Shown here piece after piece: positions 12,602-25,110 of a stretch of DNA of 64,000 nucleotides. Numbering within the stretch: position 1 is the first letter of the stretch; each line of letters opens with the position of its first letter. The stretch is from assembly GCA_907165275.2 (NCBI GenBank), contig OU015674.1:3843001-3907000 (forward strand), read 5' to 3'. The stretch is from Zygaena filipendulae (lineage: Eukaryota; Arthropoda; Insecta; Lepidoptera; Zygaenidae). The notes beneath the pieces are model-generated. The model ran no database searches. It saw only the letters and a list, made by a program, of their open reading frames with translations, and had not been told where the DNA came from. Made by a program: the position numbers and the translations under genes.

Positions 12602-12649
12602 CCAGGTGCCGCGCCGCTGTGTGTAATGTTCAAGCATTATTATTATTGT

Positions 12650-13195
12650 TGAAGTACCTAATAATAATGAATTTCAACGAATTTAAAAAGTTTTTAAATA
12701 TTTTCAAAGCTGCTTGCGCACAGCCAAAAATGGCTGCGACGAATATAAAAACCACACGTAACACCGCCTAATGTGTTTTGCTACAGTCTGGATTTATTAC
12801 AGCACTTAGCTACTTCCGTTTAGTTGGTACAAGCGAACTCACAAAATTCTTACGATCGTCTGGTCAGTGGTCCCATGGTGGTAGGTTAACCAGTGGGCTA
12901 TGTTCATGCATTTGGTATACAAAAGATGAAGAAAAAACGCTTCGAGTAACACTATTTCCTCGGTGGATCCAACCGCGTCCGTACTTCACCCCCCATTTTC
13001 ACTCCTTTAGGGTTAGAATTTCCGAAAATCCTTTTCATCGATTCCTTTTTTTGTTTCTAGCTTCAGCAGTAGAGGTAGAGCATTGATGAGTCAGTAAGGA
13101 AGTGCAGGGTAACAGGGTACGCGCAGACACATACCCTAAGGGTCATTCAACGCCCCTCTTCTTGGATTGCTGCTAACGTGCCGACAAATACATAC
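12650..13195. other. Anonymous stretch with a dispersed-repeat fragment
   Basis: No gene is called; the 102-codon open frame at 12778-13086 lacks an ATG start. 12985-13050 (CACCCCCCATTTTCACTCC, then TTTAGGGTTAGAATTT) resembles, in the opposite orientation, the repeat at 35775-35815, so the frame runs through repeat sequence. Confidence 0.45.
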
Positions 13196-13198
13196 TAA

Positions 13199-13402
13199 TA
13201 TTATAAATGCGAATGTAACTCTGTCTGTCTGTCGGTCTTTCTGTCTGTCTGATACGCATTCACTCCTTAACGGCTGAACCGTTCTTCATGAAAAATTTGC
13301 ATATACATTGTCAGAAGTACAGAGAAGGATATGGGGTTTTTATCCTGGAATTCCCGCAGGAACTCCGAAATTAACGAAGGTAAAACCGCGGGGAATAGCT
13401 AG
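13199..13402 (+). mobile_element. CTAGT-ended repeat (Helitron/Lep1-like?)
   Basis: It begins TATTATAAATGCGAATGTAA then CTCTGTCTGTCTGTC. It continues with GAACCGTTCTTCATGAAAA, TACAGAGAAGGATATGGGG and GGAATTCCCGCAGGAACTCC, and ends ACCGCGGGGAATAGCTAG followed by T. This is a nearly complete member of a family found more than a dozen times in the window. A CTRR end with a GC stem before it fits a non-autonomous Helitron such as the Lep1 type, but I cannot prove the class. Confidence 0.65.
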
Positions 13403-14565
13403 TTTAATATAAAGGTTTTTTACGCGCTTAAACTAATATTTTAATTACACGTCCACACATGCATTATGGAGATCTTGATTAAATCCCTCGTTAAAAGTTA
13501 CACCATTTATATACAACTTTGTTTACCATAAATACAATTTCAATTTTAAACCAGACATAGATGGAATTTTTTTATTTCTATTTAGAAAAAACTAGAGCCT
13601 ATCACGAGCTATCATTGCAACAACATTTCAAGATCCACCCAAACCAGGTTATATCCGGTAAAAACAAGGTGTTTATTTTGTTTTAAAAATACAGCGTGTT
13701 CCCAAAGGCACCTGTCTAATTAAAAAACAAACTGCAAAAAGGAATCCTTTAAAGGTATTCTAATTAATTTAAGACCCGGAGAGAGGGTGACTTTGTTTAA
13801 ATACAATACGATTGTCTTTTTGTTTTTATTATTCTCCTTTTAAGTGCTTTGTCTTGATGCTTGCCAATTGAAAATATTTCATTAATGCTTTTCAGAAAAT
13901 CTGTAAAATAAATTTTTGTTACGCTTTTTTGATTCCGTTCTCATACTCATTCAATTAAAAGTTGGAAGTTTTAAAAAAATATAAGTGTTTGTTGTTTCGG
14001 AATTTTATTTTTTATTTACAGGTTTGAAATAAGTTAATATTTTAAAATCAAGATCGAAAGTTTTTAATGTGTTGTATTTCTTTATAAATATACCATAAAA
14101 TAGATAAATGGCACCAAAACGTGAATTTAAATGTGCATTTTTCAATATAAAAGCTTTAAAAGATAAGAAAACAAAACTAGATTTTTAACCGGTTAGAAAT
14201 AAAAAAAAAAATTGATAATTTAAAACAGGTATCTCAAACTGTTGGTTAATTTTTTTTTTTTCAATTAAGTTGTATTGCTTAACTTAATCTGTCCATTTAA
14301 GTTATTTATGGCTTTTTTGATAAGTATGATTAGTTATTTAGAGCATACTTGTGATAATCGATTACTGGCCATAAAAAAATTGTACAATTAAATTAAAATT
14401 ATACAATTTGGAATATAATATTTCCTTTTAATTCAAGTTTAAAGAATACATATTTTGTATAGTATATATTGAAGATAAAAAGATTTTTTGCTATAATTAA
14501 TACAATAACCATGACTCATATTTTTAATTAATTTATTATTACTACTAGAATTCTAGGATAATCAA
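13403..14565. other. Anonymous, very AT-rich
   Basis: No gene or recognised repeat was seen; there are many A or T homopolymer runs. Confidence 0.4.
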
Positions 14566-14569
14566 TACG

Positions 14570-14705
14570 TATAAACCTTCCTCTTAAATCACTCTATCTA
14601 TTGGTGAAAACCGCATGAAAATCCATCCGTTCGGTAGTTTTTAGTTTATCGTGAGCAGACAGTCAGACAGACAGACGCGGCGGAGGACTGTTTTATAATA
14701 ATTAT
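14570..14705 (-). mobile_element. Fragment of the CTGTCTGTC-type repeat, minus strand
   Basis: It contains AATCACTCTATCTATTGGTG, AAAACCGCATGAAAATCC, GTCAGACAGACAGACGCGG and GGAGGACTGTTTTATAATA. The reverse complement matches the 5-prime part of the repeat at 63245-63459. A third fragment lies at 60895-61025. Confidence 0.6.
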
Positions 14706-17700
14706 GTAAGGAAGCGCATCATGCAAAAACTCTTAATCAGAATTTAAACATTACAGAGGTTAATTAAAATATGAACTTGGTTTCGTCGCAGTCGTCAAAT
14801 GGCGGACAAAATACTATTGACATTTGAAAAGTAATTTGTGGGAGTCGAACCGTGAGCATTATAATATCAAAACTAAATTTATCAAGTGATTTATCTCTAT
14901 CGTAAGTATATCGTTAATAGCTATGTTAATTTGATATTATCTCTTTTTGTTTTTAGTATTAAAACTAATTCAAATAGAGACATAAAAACGCGTGTTTTTG
15001 AACTCGTAACCGACGCAAGTTTTGTTACAAAATTGTGACTTGCATTTTCAACAATGCCAATGTAACGACCTATCACGTAACAAAGATAATAAATAATGCG
15101 ACAAAATCACGAGTATGTTGCCGGTGATACAATGTAACTTGCAGTAAGAACCTCTCAAACAGGTCGTATAAATTCTGAGCGCCTCTCCTCGAGCAGACTT
15201 CTAGAGTTAAAGCACCTGGACACTGTACTTTGATTGTGAGGTAACCATGCGATAAGAAGACTTTGGTACTTGATTCAAAACGGTAATCTAATGTGATTAT
15301 TTTTATGGCATAAAAATAAATTATTATTAATTCATAAACGAGCATTTAGTGTATTTTTAAATATTACTGCGTTTAGAAAACTATTTATTAGCAGTTGACC
15401 AAATGCGATGATTTCAATATTTACTATACTATGTATATACTTAGTTAAACTGAAATAAATGTAAAATGTAGCACTCGTCTTTAAAAAAGCCTGCATTTGT
15501 AACAAATCAGAGGGATAGGCAGAAACTTTAGCTGTTCATTTGATTGAATCCTTAACAGGTATTCTTCATCGCCTCATCTATATTTATAAACTTTGGCATA
15601 ATTATGTACACTCCCGTCGGTCCATTTTTTGACGTATTACTTTTCAAGGCTGTCCACCTGATCAGTTAACATTCTCTATACTTAAAATCCTAATATTTTC
15701 AATAAACCGTGGTCAACCAACAAAGAAAGCTTACGTGCCCAAGATGAGGAAAGTTTCGTAACTATCATACCGAAACTGTACTCGTAAACACTGCAGTTTC
15801 TGAGATTACTAATTTAGACATGCGAATATGTGCTTTAAACTTTGTCCAACAAAGAGCATAATGGTATGCATTATGCATAAGTATTATATTATCTGTGTTA
15901 AGATCAATCGTTTAAAATCCGCCATATTTGCGAACGGAAAGAGATGACACTTTACGATTATAATAAGTTCACCTATTTCTGGCTAGAATTTACTGTTTAT
16001 TCCACTAGTCTCCAAAGTTTTGGGAAACGCCCCATGGGTCATGTATAGATTTAAACATACGTGATATTTTTTTAGAGCCCAAACAATCTAATATCGGCTT
16101 TGAACGTGTCGCAAACAATTCGTTTCATTACTTAATTTAGACTTTAATCTAAAAGGGATTAGATTCAGATTTGTTTGTGATGCCTAGTAAATCCAATCTT
16201 TGGGTTCTTGTAACAGAAGATTAAGCATTTGTTTACTTTGTTTATTTTGTATAGCAAATTACAAACAAAATGATCTCAAACGTAACCGAGACGGCACGTT
16301 CACGTAGTGCTTACGTGACATGACGTAGGTAGGTAACGTAGTATTACAAGTTTTACATTTTCGAGCATATCTACGAAACAAACCATTTTGATTACCTAAA
16401 ATACGTTTTATATTCAATTTATAATATTAAAGTTTCAAGCTTTAGAGTATAGAGTAATATAGATACTAGCTTTAAACAATAGATTGATATTAATCTTATT
16501 ACTGATTTAAAAACAAACGATGAACTAACAAGGCCCTAGGGTATAAGTAGGTACATATTGAAAATCAAAAATATAATTATAGACAGAAATCAGAACACTC
16601 CCTTTTTTGAAGTTGACTCAAAAACAAGCAGTGACGACAGCACTTAACTTAATTCGGTTGTAAACCAGGTTTAACCGCTGCAACGCCGAGACCAAAACTA
16701 TAGCGGTATCATTTTCGAAATCCCTTTTAAGACAGCACCAAAACAGACATTAAATATTAAAAAAACTCATAGAACGTCTATATAATATGTACTTATTATA
16801 ATTATGTTCACTAGTTAAACTCAGGCAGGGCAGATGGCAGCACTGTCGATGTGTTAGTACGCAACTATGCACACACCTATAATACGATTCTGATGCGTTT
16901 TTAATTCGTGCGGCGACGCAGCACCGTGTGAAATAGCATTAGCGCTAATAGACACATTATCGTGGGCAAGCACTCACTTGGCACCAGTGCTTACAGGCTC
17001 GAATTATTCACATTTGCACGCATCGCTGACAAATTTAATGTTCTTTTATTCGGTTCGTCTAATGATAAATGGCTGCTGGTCACTTCTCAACCTTAATTTG
17101 AAGGAAAAAAATGTACCTACATCACACACCGACATGATTTGTTACGGCCAGTACTTATCATTTATTAGATAAATGAAACTAGAAAATATTGTACGGTTTT
17201 TTTTTTATTAAAGTGGTTTAGAAATCGCAGTGGTTTCCCACTGATTCAACGAATACAAATTTAATTAAATAAATTAAAAATCTGTAACTTACAAATTAAC
17301 TTTGAATATATAATAAGTATAATAAATAAAATATTGTCATCGATAGCATTGAGATTTTTAACACCGAATAATAATTATCATGTGATTTACCTACAACAAA
17401 TCGAAAACTTATAAAATGCAAATCTTTTTTTTTTGTAAGACCAATTTTTCTTGTGTTTATTCTGAAATTTGTTATTTAACCCTATAACCCCGGACTAGAC
17501 TAGAATCTTATAGAAACTTTTGCATTATCTATGACTGTTTCGATTTCGTTTTGAATATTTAACTTTTTTGTCTTCTAACCCGAAAAAAATACACAAGTAT
17601 GCGAAGGTGGCCCAAGTAGGTGGAGGCGAGTAAGCAATTTAATCTGGATGAAACAGATCTCGGTGTAAATTTTACGAGAGTCTCGAAACAGACTTAGTGA

Positions 17701-19380
17701 AACGGGCGTTGTCAGTTCAAGGGTTACAATACGTAATTGGATATCGGACACACTGCCGTGTAATGACACGAATTTTGGATATAATATTGTAATGAATTTC
17801 CTACCTATTACTTAAGTGATGACTTTGTTAATGTTGTAGATTTTAAATATTATCATGTAGGTAAGCGATTTATATCGCTTAATTTATTTTCTTTTTTCTT
17901 CTTCGAACCGTATATTAACTAACTATAGCAGAGCTAGTTTTCATACGAATTTCAATAGAAAATTTTCTCGCACTGCCACTAGTTTTTCATTATTAAACCA
18001 TATTTATGAAATACCTACTTATATGTTTTCATGACTAGCGAGTACTAACAGTTACGCAGAAAAAAGAATTCAATATTTTTTTTCTGCCTAAATATAGGTA
18101 TTGGTGATATCGGAAAATAATTTAAAATGTCTCTCATAAATACATACATATCTTCAAAATAAACGAAATCTTGCTTTTTTGCATCACTATGCAAGAAAGC
18201 AAGATCGAAAATTTAAAAAGAAATATAGTTCTACTAAATTTGCTATAAATTCACCTCTGGATATGTTCGCATATTTAGCCATTATTCCTCACTCAATTTG
18301 TGACTCCCAATAAATTATATTTACTGTATCTATAAATCACTACCTAACTAATGTTAATTGCATGTCATACATTTTAAAACGTGATGTTTAAATTTCGGAT
18401 TCAAAATTCAAATCAGCCTTCCGACAACCTACCGGCAACTGTCGGGCGCTGTGTCCCATGCCGTGGTGTCTACCTAGTGGGGTCTATCGGACCTATGATC
18501 TGACAAAACGAGGGACTTTATACGATTGTTAACAACGGGCTACATTTGTACAATGAATGGAATGCGTTCCTAACTGCTGTTTTAACAAGTGTAGTGTAGT
18601 CGGTTTAATGTAAGTATCTACCTACCAACTAGTAGGTACAAGTAGGCAGTTGTTTTCTCTTTATTTTTGAAATAAAGTTCTTTATTCCCTTTTGTCCGGA
18701 ATGAAACATTCTGTAATAGTGCTTTTGTACACGAAACGCAATTGTTCGATTCGAGGCAATTACTAATACATTTTTAAATAACGTACCTATTAAATATTGC
18801 TTTACTGTTTTTATTGCCGAGTGTCGCCGAGCAGTGAATTGTCAAAAATTGCCAGCGAAAGTAAGCTTAAAAAAATATCTTAGAAGTGATAATTAGATGA
18901 TAGAAATTAATAAAACTCTTCATAAGTTTATAAAAAAGACGAAACAATACGAAACTGATAATATCACATTAAAAACACTATGGTATATGACTAAACTAAC
19001 AAAAATGCGATGCGATGCGAAAATTTACGACTTTTCGCTAGATCATCGGTAAATATCGAAGTCAAATGGCAAAAATAGACAAACAATTTGAACTGTACGC
19101 TTTGGGAACACAGTCTATATTGAAACTAGGTATAACATTATTATTTGCGATAGTTTGAATTGTGTACCGAACAACGCAAAAGTGGTGCGCAAACAATATT
19201 GTTTGTTTAATAGATTGGGGATTATCGTTCCGTTGCGGAGGTAGTGGCGGTGGATGGGGGACTACCTGTGGGGGATAGATGAACTATGTAGGTGTTAGGG
19301 TTCCTTCACATAAGTAGAAACAAGGCTCAAGTTCACAACACAATCCAATTCAATCTATACTGATTACTTAATATTAACCT
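14706..19380. other. Anonymous DNA, no gene seen
   Basis: An SINE-like B-box remnant (GGGAGTCGAACCGTG, minus strand) lies near 14839. The stretches at 16600-16740 and 16840-17000 are less AT-rich and look single-copy. I recognise no exon. Open frames near 15073, 16978 and 17575 have no family resemblance. Confidence 0.4.
18168..18205. repeat. Short 17-bp-stem hairpin
   Basis: ATCTTGCTTTTTTGCAT (18168-18184), loop CACT, then ATGCAAGAAAGCAAGAT: 16 of 17 positions pair. It is too short for a typical microRNA precursor. Confidence 0.5.
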
Positions 19381-19383
19381 GCC

Positions 19384-19516
19384 GGGCTAAGATGCACAAG
19401 ACGACAAAATTTTATCGAGCCATTTTATCGATTCTCGTCGACATATTGTATGGCTTTGTCGACGAGAATCGATAAAATGGCTTGATAAAATTTTATTTTG
19501 TTGCGCATCTTAGCCC
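19384..19516. mobile_element. 133-bp hairpin MITE
   Basis: The left arm GGGCTAAGATGCACAAG... through TTTTATCGATTCTCGTCGAC is mirrored by GTCGACGAGAATCGATAAAA... through GCGCATCTTAGCCC. The arms are about 55 bp with a 15-base loop. It is flanked by CC on both sides, but no longer target duplication is certain. It is non-coding. Confidence 0.8.
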
Positions 19517-19525
19517 CCCTGGTCT

Positions 19526-19676
19526 ATTATAATAAATGCGAAAGTAGGTAACTCTGTTTGTTACGTTTTCACGCATAAAAAGTTGAACAGATTTCGATAA
19601 AATTTTGCAAGGAGTAGAAAGACATGGGCTATGGGATCCCAAAACTAACGCGCGCGAAGCCGTGGGGAACAGCTAG
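19526..19676 (+). mobile_element. CTAGT-ended repeat, short copy
   Basis: It has the same start (TATAATAAATGCGAAAGTA, CTCTGTTTGTTACG) and the same end (CGAAGCCGTGGGGAACAGCTAG then T) as the element at 13199, with internal deletions. Confidence 0.6.
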
Positions 19677-19813
19677 TGAAAAAAAGTCATAAAATAGATT
19701 AAAAGTTATGTATAATGAATGCCTAGAACAATGTTTGATTTAATTCGATTTGATCGATGACAACAGTTCAAACCACTAGAGATAAAACCTGTAATATTGC
19801 ATACAGTCTCATT

Positions 19814-20050
19814 TGGACGCAGATAAGCAATAACATGTTAACCCACAAAATTAAGTTACCTATTCAGAACGATTTATCGAGAGTTAGGGAACGTTTTTTA
19901 ATTATGTGTTTACCTTATTACATTGTTTAAGTATGTTACCAAATATTGAACATAAAAAATGTTGACAGAAAATGACGCTATAATTTTAAAACACGATTTA
20001 CTCAAAATTTCTCCAGTGTGGGTTAACACACTGTTGCTTATGTATGTCCA
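19814..20050 (+). mobile_element. MITE with GTTAACCCACA inverted repeats, copy 1
   Basis: The left side TGGACGCAGATAAGCAATA then ATGTTAACCCACA is mirrored imperfectly by TGTGGGTTAACACACTGTTG then CTTATGTATGTCCA. The whole 237-bp unit is repeated in inverted orientation at 22543-22787. It is non-coding. Confidence 0.65.
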
Positions 20051-21800
20051 TTTATAAGTGCTGTAGGTACCTACTAAGGTTTTTAGAAGTTCAACCTGTT
20101 AGGGCTCGATGAAGGTAAACAATGTGATTGATCAGGTTTTTTAAGTCAGCGTTCATTTGGTAATAAAGCAAAAAAATATAAAAAAAAGATTAATAAAAAT
20201 GAAAGAATCAAAATCCCACAGTTTCAGAAGACCAACACAGGTGGCAAAACTAGTAGCAAAGTTCGACAAAAAAATCTGTGTACATCGGTAAAAGTTGTAG
20301 TGGGTACGAAGCTAGGAGAGGCGTTATACTCCACTTTAGAAAATTACTTTGTCACGGCTTCACTATGCAAGGATTGTGGAGCGAGAGATTTTTCTTGGCA
20401 ATACCAAAGTACCTAACTCAGTTTTAAACTGAAACTCTGCTCGGAAGCTTTGGTGGCAGAGTTTTCTGAAAGCGATTACCTAAAGGTGTATTGATTTATG
20501 ATGGTTAGTGGTCTGTGATACAGATTGAAGTTAGACGTTAGCTTTAAAATCGACCAAATTAATATTAAGTACTCTTTTTCTAGGTCTGGTGCCAAGAAAC
20601 TTCTTTTTAGACATAATCAGCATCCATCACGACTGATTCTGATTTAAAATGTCACTGAATCGAAAGTTTTCAAGTGCCCTATTGAAAAAAAATATATTTT
20701 ATTACAAACGATGTCCAGCACTTACCTAACACATAAAAAAAGAAAAATAAAGCTCGCCCAACACGTCCCTTTGCGCCAAAGCCTGTTAAATGACACACGA
20801 TGACACATAAGTTTTCCCTTAAATGACAAAACGGTGCGCACGCTGGCAACATTTCTATTCGCACTCGAGCACGCGCGTGGCGAGAAAAAAGGGGCGGCGG
20901 GGGCTGAGAGGGGGGGGGGGGGGGGGGGGGGACAGTAAGCGATTTGTAAGAGCCGATGAAAGCTCTCGAGTATTGAGCGCTAGGGTTGTCAACGCCCCTA
21001 ATGGAAATAACGCAACGGGACACGACCGTAGTATTTTTACTAAGACCTTTAAGTAGGTTACTTAAATATGGTAGCTTAGTGTGCTAAGTGAATGGTGTTT
21101 AAGGTTATTTTTTGCGTGACGCAGACGTGACGCTGCGTGGGTGCTCGCGTTTGTTGCGGATTATGTTGGATAATTGAATCGATCTGTTGTTGATTGTTTT
21201 GTGATCTTTTTAAGGTGTGCAGACCGGCGCCTCGGTATCTGTGCATATAGGTACCGTACTTTGAATTAGATTTGGCGATAATTATGTACTTAAATAATTG
21301 TAACACAACATTGTGGCATCTAATAAAGTTTTCATCCATTGATCCATCTTTAGGGGTTAGTAACCTAAAAGTTATGTACTTAACGCCTTCAGAAAATGCC
21401 TATTCTTTTTAGCGCCGTGTTCAAAGCTCATTCAGTAGCTACTTTACTCGTATTGAAATAATTGCAATCTATAAGGTATTTAATTGTATATTAAAAAAAA
21501 AACCGAATACCATTAATGGCTCGTAATTTTTTACTATTATTTGAAAATTACATTAACCCTCTCAGCAAGTGCCAAGTCTTTTTTACGCCGTGTTCAACCC
21601 TACAAGAGCTCGTGTAAGCTAGAGGAGTTCATAAGGCACACTTACGTCACTGCGGCGGTTGCAGATTCACTCTTCGGAGGTCACTCAACCCTCTCATTAA
21701 AAACTATAATTATATCCGCGTATAGACTCTAGTGGCAGACTGACAAACTTTTTATTTTATGAAGTTTCATGTGAGAGTTGTCTTTTATTCTTACAAGCTG
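20051..21800. other. Anonymous DNA with a long G tract
   Basis: No gene was seen. Frames at 20679-21056 on both strands exist only because they read through the G tract (poly-proline or poly-glycine). Confidence 0.4.
20910..20931. repeat. G22 homopolymer
   Basis: This is an uninterrupted run of 22 G, next to GGGGCGGCGGGGG. The true length is doubtful because such runs are error-prone in sequencing. Confidence 0.9.
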
Positions 21801-21810
21801 CTTCTTCTGC

Positions 21811-21895
21811 GGCTAGTCCCGCATCAATTTGGAATGTTCCTGCGGGAATTATTTTTATCAAGATGAACCCTATATCCTAATTCGGTACCTACTAT
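21811..21895 (-). mobile_element. CTAGT-family fragment, minus strand
   Basis: GGCTAGTCCCGCATCAATTT, then TTCCTGCGGGAATTATTTTTAT and ATGAACCCTATATCC, match the reverse complement of the family 3-prime half. Confidence 0.5.
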
Positions 21896-22009
21896 GTATT
21901 AGATACTAGAAATACAAAACAGTTTCTTGTAATTCCACTCGTGTGAATTTTGGAACTTACAATAGTTTTTATTCCAGGAAAGTACGTATCCCTATTTTTA
22001 ATTCGTTCA

Positions 22010-22105
22010 GTATTTCCAAAAGTACATCCCTACATTTTTTACATAAAGTTCCCGCGGGAATACCGATATTCATGCGGGCAGAACCGCGGTCAGCTATTTG
22101 GGTGT
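22010..22105 (+). mobile_element. CTAGT-family fragment
   Basis: TTCCCGCGGGAATACCGATA and AGAACCGCGGTCAGCTATT match the family end; the last bases have drifted from CTAG to CTAT. Confidence 0.5.
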
Positions 22106-22369
22106 ACCAAGTGAAGATTTATAAGTGAAGAAGATAATAAAAGTTTCCAATTCCAGCAGTACTAATGGTAAGTATATAGGTAAAACGACCTTCATCAGGC
22201 GTTGCTCTTCAAAATAAAAGTTGGTAGAAAAAGTAACTGTAACACTAGTAAACACGGAGGTCGATGACCTGTGCTACCTTCATCAATTCGAAGGCATGAG
22301 TTGACAAAAATATCAGTCACCTATAAAAACGGTCTTTAAATTTTTCGTGTTAAATCTAAATGGTTTTCG

Positions 22370-22530
22370 CGCCGTATTTCGGAGTTCCCGCTGAAATTCC
22401 GGGATAAAAAGTATACCCTATGTCATTATCTGTACCCTTACCCTTACCTATTTCATAACGATCGGTTGAGTAATTAGTTAAAGCGTGAAAACGTAACAAA
22501 TAAAACTTACTTTCTCATTTATAATAGTAA
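22370..22530 (-). mobile_element. CTAGT-family fragment, minus strand
   Basis: TTTCGGAGTTCCCGCTGAAA, GATAAAAAGTATACCCTATG, GTGAAAACGTAACAAATAAA and TTTCTCATTTATAATAG are the reverse complement of the family body and 5-prime end. Confidence 0.55.
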
Positions 22531-22542
22531 AAATTGATCAAA

Positions 22543-22787
22543 TATAAGCAATAGTGTGCTAAGCTAACCCACATTGGAGAAATTTTGAGTAAATCGTGTT
22601 TTAAAATAGTTATAACGCCAATTTTGTGTCAATTTTTTTTTTATGTTCCACCTTTTGTTCGTATGTATTTAAACAATGTAATAAGGTAAACACATAATTA
22701 AAAAACGTTCTATAACTCTCAATAAAGCGTTCTGTATCAAATAACCTAATTTTGTGGGTTAACATGTTATTGCATATCGGCGTCCAT
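22543..22787 (-). mobile_element. MITE with GTTAACCCACA inverted repeats, copy 2
   Basis: This is an inverted copy of 19814-20050. Shared blocks include GAGAAATTTTGAGTAAATCG, GTAATAAGGTAAACACATAA and TTTGTGGGTTAACATGTTAT, and it ends GCGTCCAT. Confidence 0.65.
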
Positions 22788-24436
22788 ATATTTAAATACC
22801 ACATTTAAAAATCGCTATATCATAAAAAATAAATCTAAACCGCCACAAAAAATAATTCATAACCAATGATAAATAATACTGGCAGAACACTAATAAACAT
22901 CAAACGCGACGTTTTTATGCGTTACGCATGTTTTTATTTAAGAACACCGTAATTCAAAAAGTGTCGTCGATTCTTAACGGTTAAGTGGTGTGGGGTATAA
23001 ATCGTAAAGGCGAGCGCACACGCGCCAGCCAACGAATGTAAAACTATTAGCCAGTGTTGTCGAAATAGTTGGGAATAGTTGCGCTGGCTGCCGGCCAGAA
23101 GTTGCGCTCGCTCATGATAGATAGTGTCGGCTCGAATTTGACATGGTCGCAAACAAAAATAAATAAGTATAAACAAATAAAACATGGGAAACGGTCGAAT
23201 CGCGTATGTTTCGATGTATTCGAGAATTTTATTTGTTTTTATTATATTTTGCTTCTTTTATTGCTGTACGAGTATAGCAGCGGATATAACTATGTACCTA
23301 TATGTATATGATGAAATTTTGATGAAAAGCTGGTGGCTACTTCTGTCCTAGTTCTCATCTGTAAAACGATAAAATTGAAATGAGAAATTATTAATAATTT
23401 AAGACTGATGTTTTCTTCCAAGTAGATAGTTCTACTGGTGGAATACTATTAACTAGCTGTTCTTCATGATTTAACCACACCCACATGATTTTAAAATATT
23501 TCATGGGCCTATTCTAATACCAAAGTAACTAACAGTTGTCCCCAAAAGTTGTACCCAAACAGTTGTACCTACGTGAATTTCAGAATTCCCTTAGAAACGC
23601 TACAATTTCTCTAAAATATGTATTCATTATCTGTGAAACTGTTTTGGCGAATTTATTGTGTATCTGTTCTATTTAAGTGCATAATTACAGCTGTATGTTT
23701 CTGAATAAATAAATAAATAAACACTTATTGTTAGTTACGAGGTAAATGGAATCCTATGCTACTGTACCTTTCTATAATCGAAATAACTTTTAGAATCGGT
23801 TCTGTCTGTACACTTTTCCTCCTTTATATTAGTAAAGCTACGTTAGCCGGTGAAGGATTAGGTATACCTACACAAACATGTAAACACACGGACGGTACGG
23901 GGCCAACTTTGTGCGATGTTACCCCGAAAGCTTAGGTTTATGGACTAAACCCCCAGTTAGTCCCTAACTGACTGATGTTTTGACTTAGTTGCTGTCACTC
24001 TTTTGTACAGTTAATGTCGATGGTAGCAATAGTTGTTTCAAATACACTAGGCAACACTCAAAATTTCGCGGGATTAATTCATAGCGTATCTCAAAGATAG
24101 TATAGGTACCTATCACCAGAAAAATATTCTTTTTTTTCAGTCACGTATAGAAAAGATTTTTATTTTTTTTGATAAATCACTTTTTTGATCAAATTTAAAA
24201 AAAAATAAGGTAGGGTAAGGTAGGGTAGCTCAAAAATTTTCTTAAAAACGATTTCAATAATATTTTAGTAAAGTATAATTTACCGATCCAAATTATGATC
24301 CTTTCCTCTTTAAAACAACAGCAGGCATCCTTTTAATACATAAGAGCGAGAGGCTGAATGTTAATCCGGTCAGCTTTTGGATTATTAAAAATGTACCTAG
24401 TTACTTACATTGGGGCAAGCTTGTACTCGGAGTTCG
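22788..24436. other. Anonymous AT-rich DNA
   Basis: I see no gene. The 83-codon minus-strand frame at 22934-23185 has a hydrophobic start, but no start context or family resemblance supports it. Confidence 0.4.
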
Positions 24437-24659
24437 CTGGCCAGCCGCTTAGCTAAGTTGACAATCTACAATCGTTACTGTATAAAATGTCTTTGCCTTA
24501 ACGCATAGAAAAATGAAGAACGGGTTGGCACGTCACGTGGTTACGTAATAACGTCCAATCAAAAGTTCAGTTTTGCGTGACCACGTGACATGACGATTCC
24601 GTGCCTTAGTTTTCTATGCGTTAACAATAATAGATTGTCAACTTGGCTAAGGGGGCCAG
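24437..24659. mobile_element. 223-bp inverted-repeat MITE
   Basis: The left end CTGGCCAGCCGCTTAGCTAA then GTTGACAATCTA is mirrored by TAGATTGTCAACTTGGCTAA then GGGGGCCAG. Inside, TTAACGCATAGAAAA pairs with TTTTCTATGCGTTAA, and CACGTCACGTGGTTACG with CGTGACCACGTGACATG. It is non-coding. Confidence 0.75.
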
Positions 24660-24924
24660 TGTCCGCCTCGCCTGTGAAGGTATAGTAATAGGTATACTAT
24701 GACTAAATACAATTTTGGGCGGTTCACGAGTGCCCTCTAGCGTTTCCGGGAAGCCTAGTGACTTCCGCCGCTCCACTTCCGGTACCCGCGGGTTGTTTCA
24801 TGCGTTATTTTTTTTTCTTTTTCAAGTGATACTTATGGTGGGTATACTCGCGCACCTCTTTTTTGTTTTTGAATAGTCATCAGTTTTGACAAATATAAGC
24901 TACTACCTGCTCTCTGCCGTTTTT

Positions 24925-25110
24925 ACCCGCATTCACTTCGGAGTTCCCGCGCGATAATTCCGGAATAATAAGTAAATACCCATTGAAGTATTATGTAAAA
25001 AAAAACCTTATGAATTTTTCTGTACCCATGACATCATGCGTGTAAAATTTAATGATGATCGGTTGATTAGTTAAGGCGTAAAATAAACAAACTAACATGC
25101 GCATTTACAA
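24925..25110 (-). mobile_element. CTAGT-family fragment, minus strand
   Basis: TACCCGCATTCACTTCGGAG, TCCCGCGCGATAATTCCGGA and GTAAAATTTAATGATGATCGG are the reverse complement of the family body. Confidence 0.5.

Larger units (their letters stand above)
11854..12649 (+). mobile_element. SINE split by two nested MITEs
   Basis: The A-box side (GTGTAGTGGTACGGTACACA) lies at 11859-11878 and the B-box side (GGGTTCGATCCCCGC) at 12281-12295. Between them is a 385-bp MITE. The SINE body then continues (TTGTGATGAATATTGG, CTAGGTCTGGGTGTTT, CAAGCTCTGCTTAGTTTGG) until a second 166-bp MITE, after which it ends with ATTATTATTATT near 12636-12648. With both insertions removed the SINE is about 240 bp. Related copies at 735-1005 (minus strand) and 43764-44005 support the reconstruction. 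Confidence 0.75.

Noticed and set aside
12778..13086. 102-codon open frame as a gene
   Set aside because: It has no ATG start and overlaps a dispersed-repeat fragment also seen near 35780.
18168..18205. microRNA precursor
   Set aside because: The whole hairpin is only 38 bases, too short for a normal precursor.
20679..21056. Proline-rich or glycine-rich proteins on either strand
   Set aside because: The low-complexity stretch is only the translated G22 tract.
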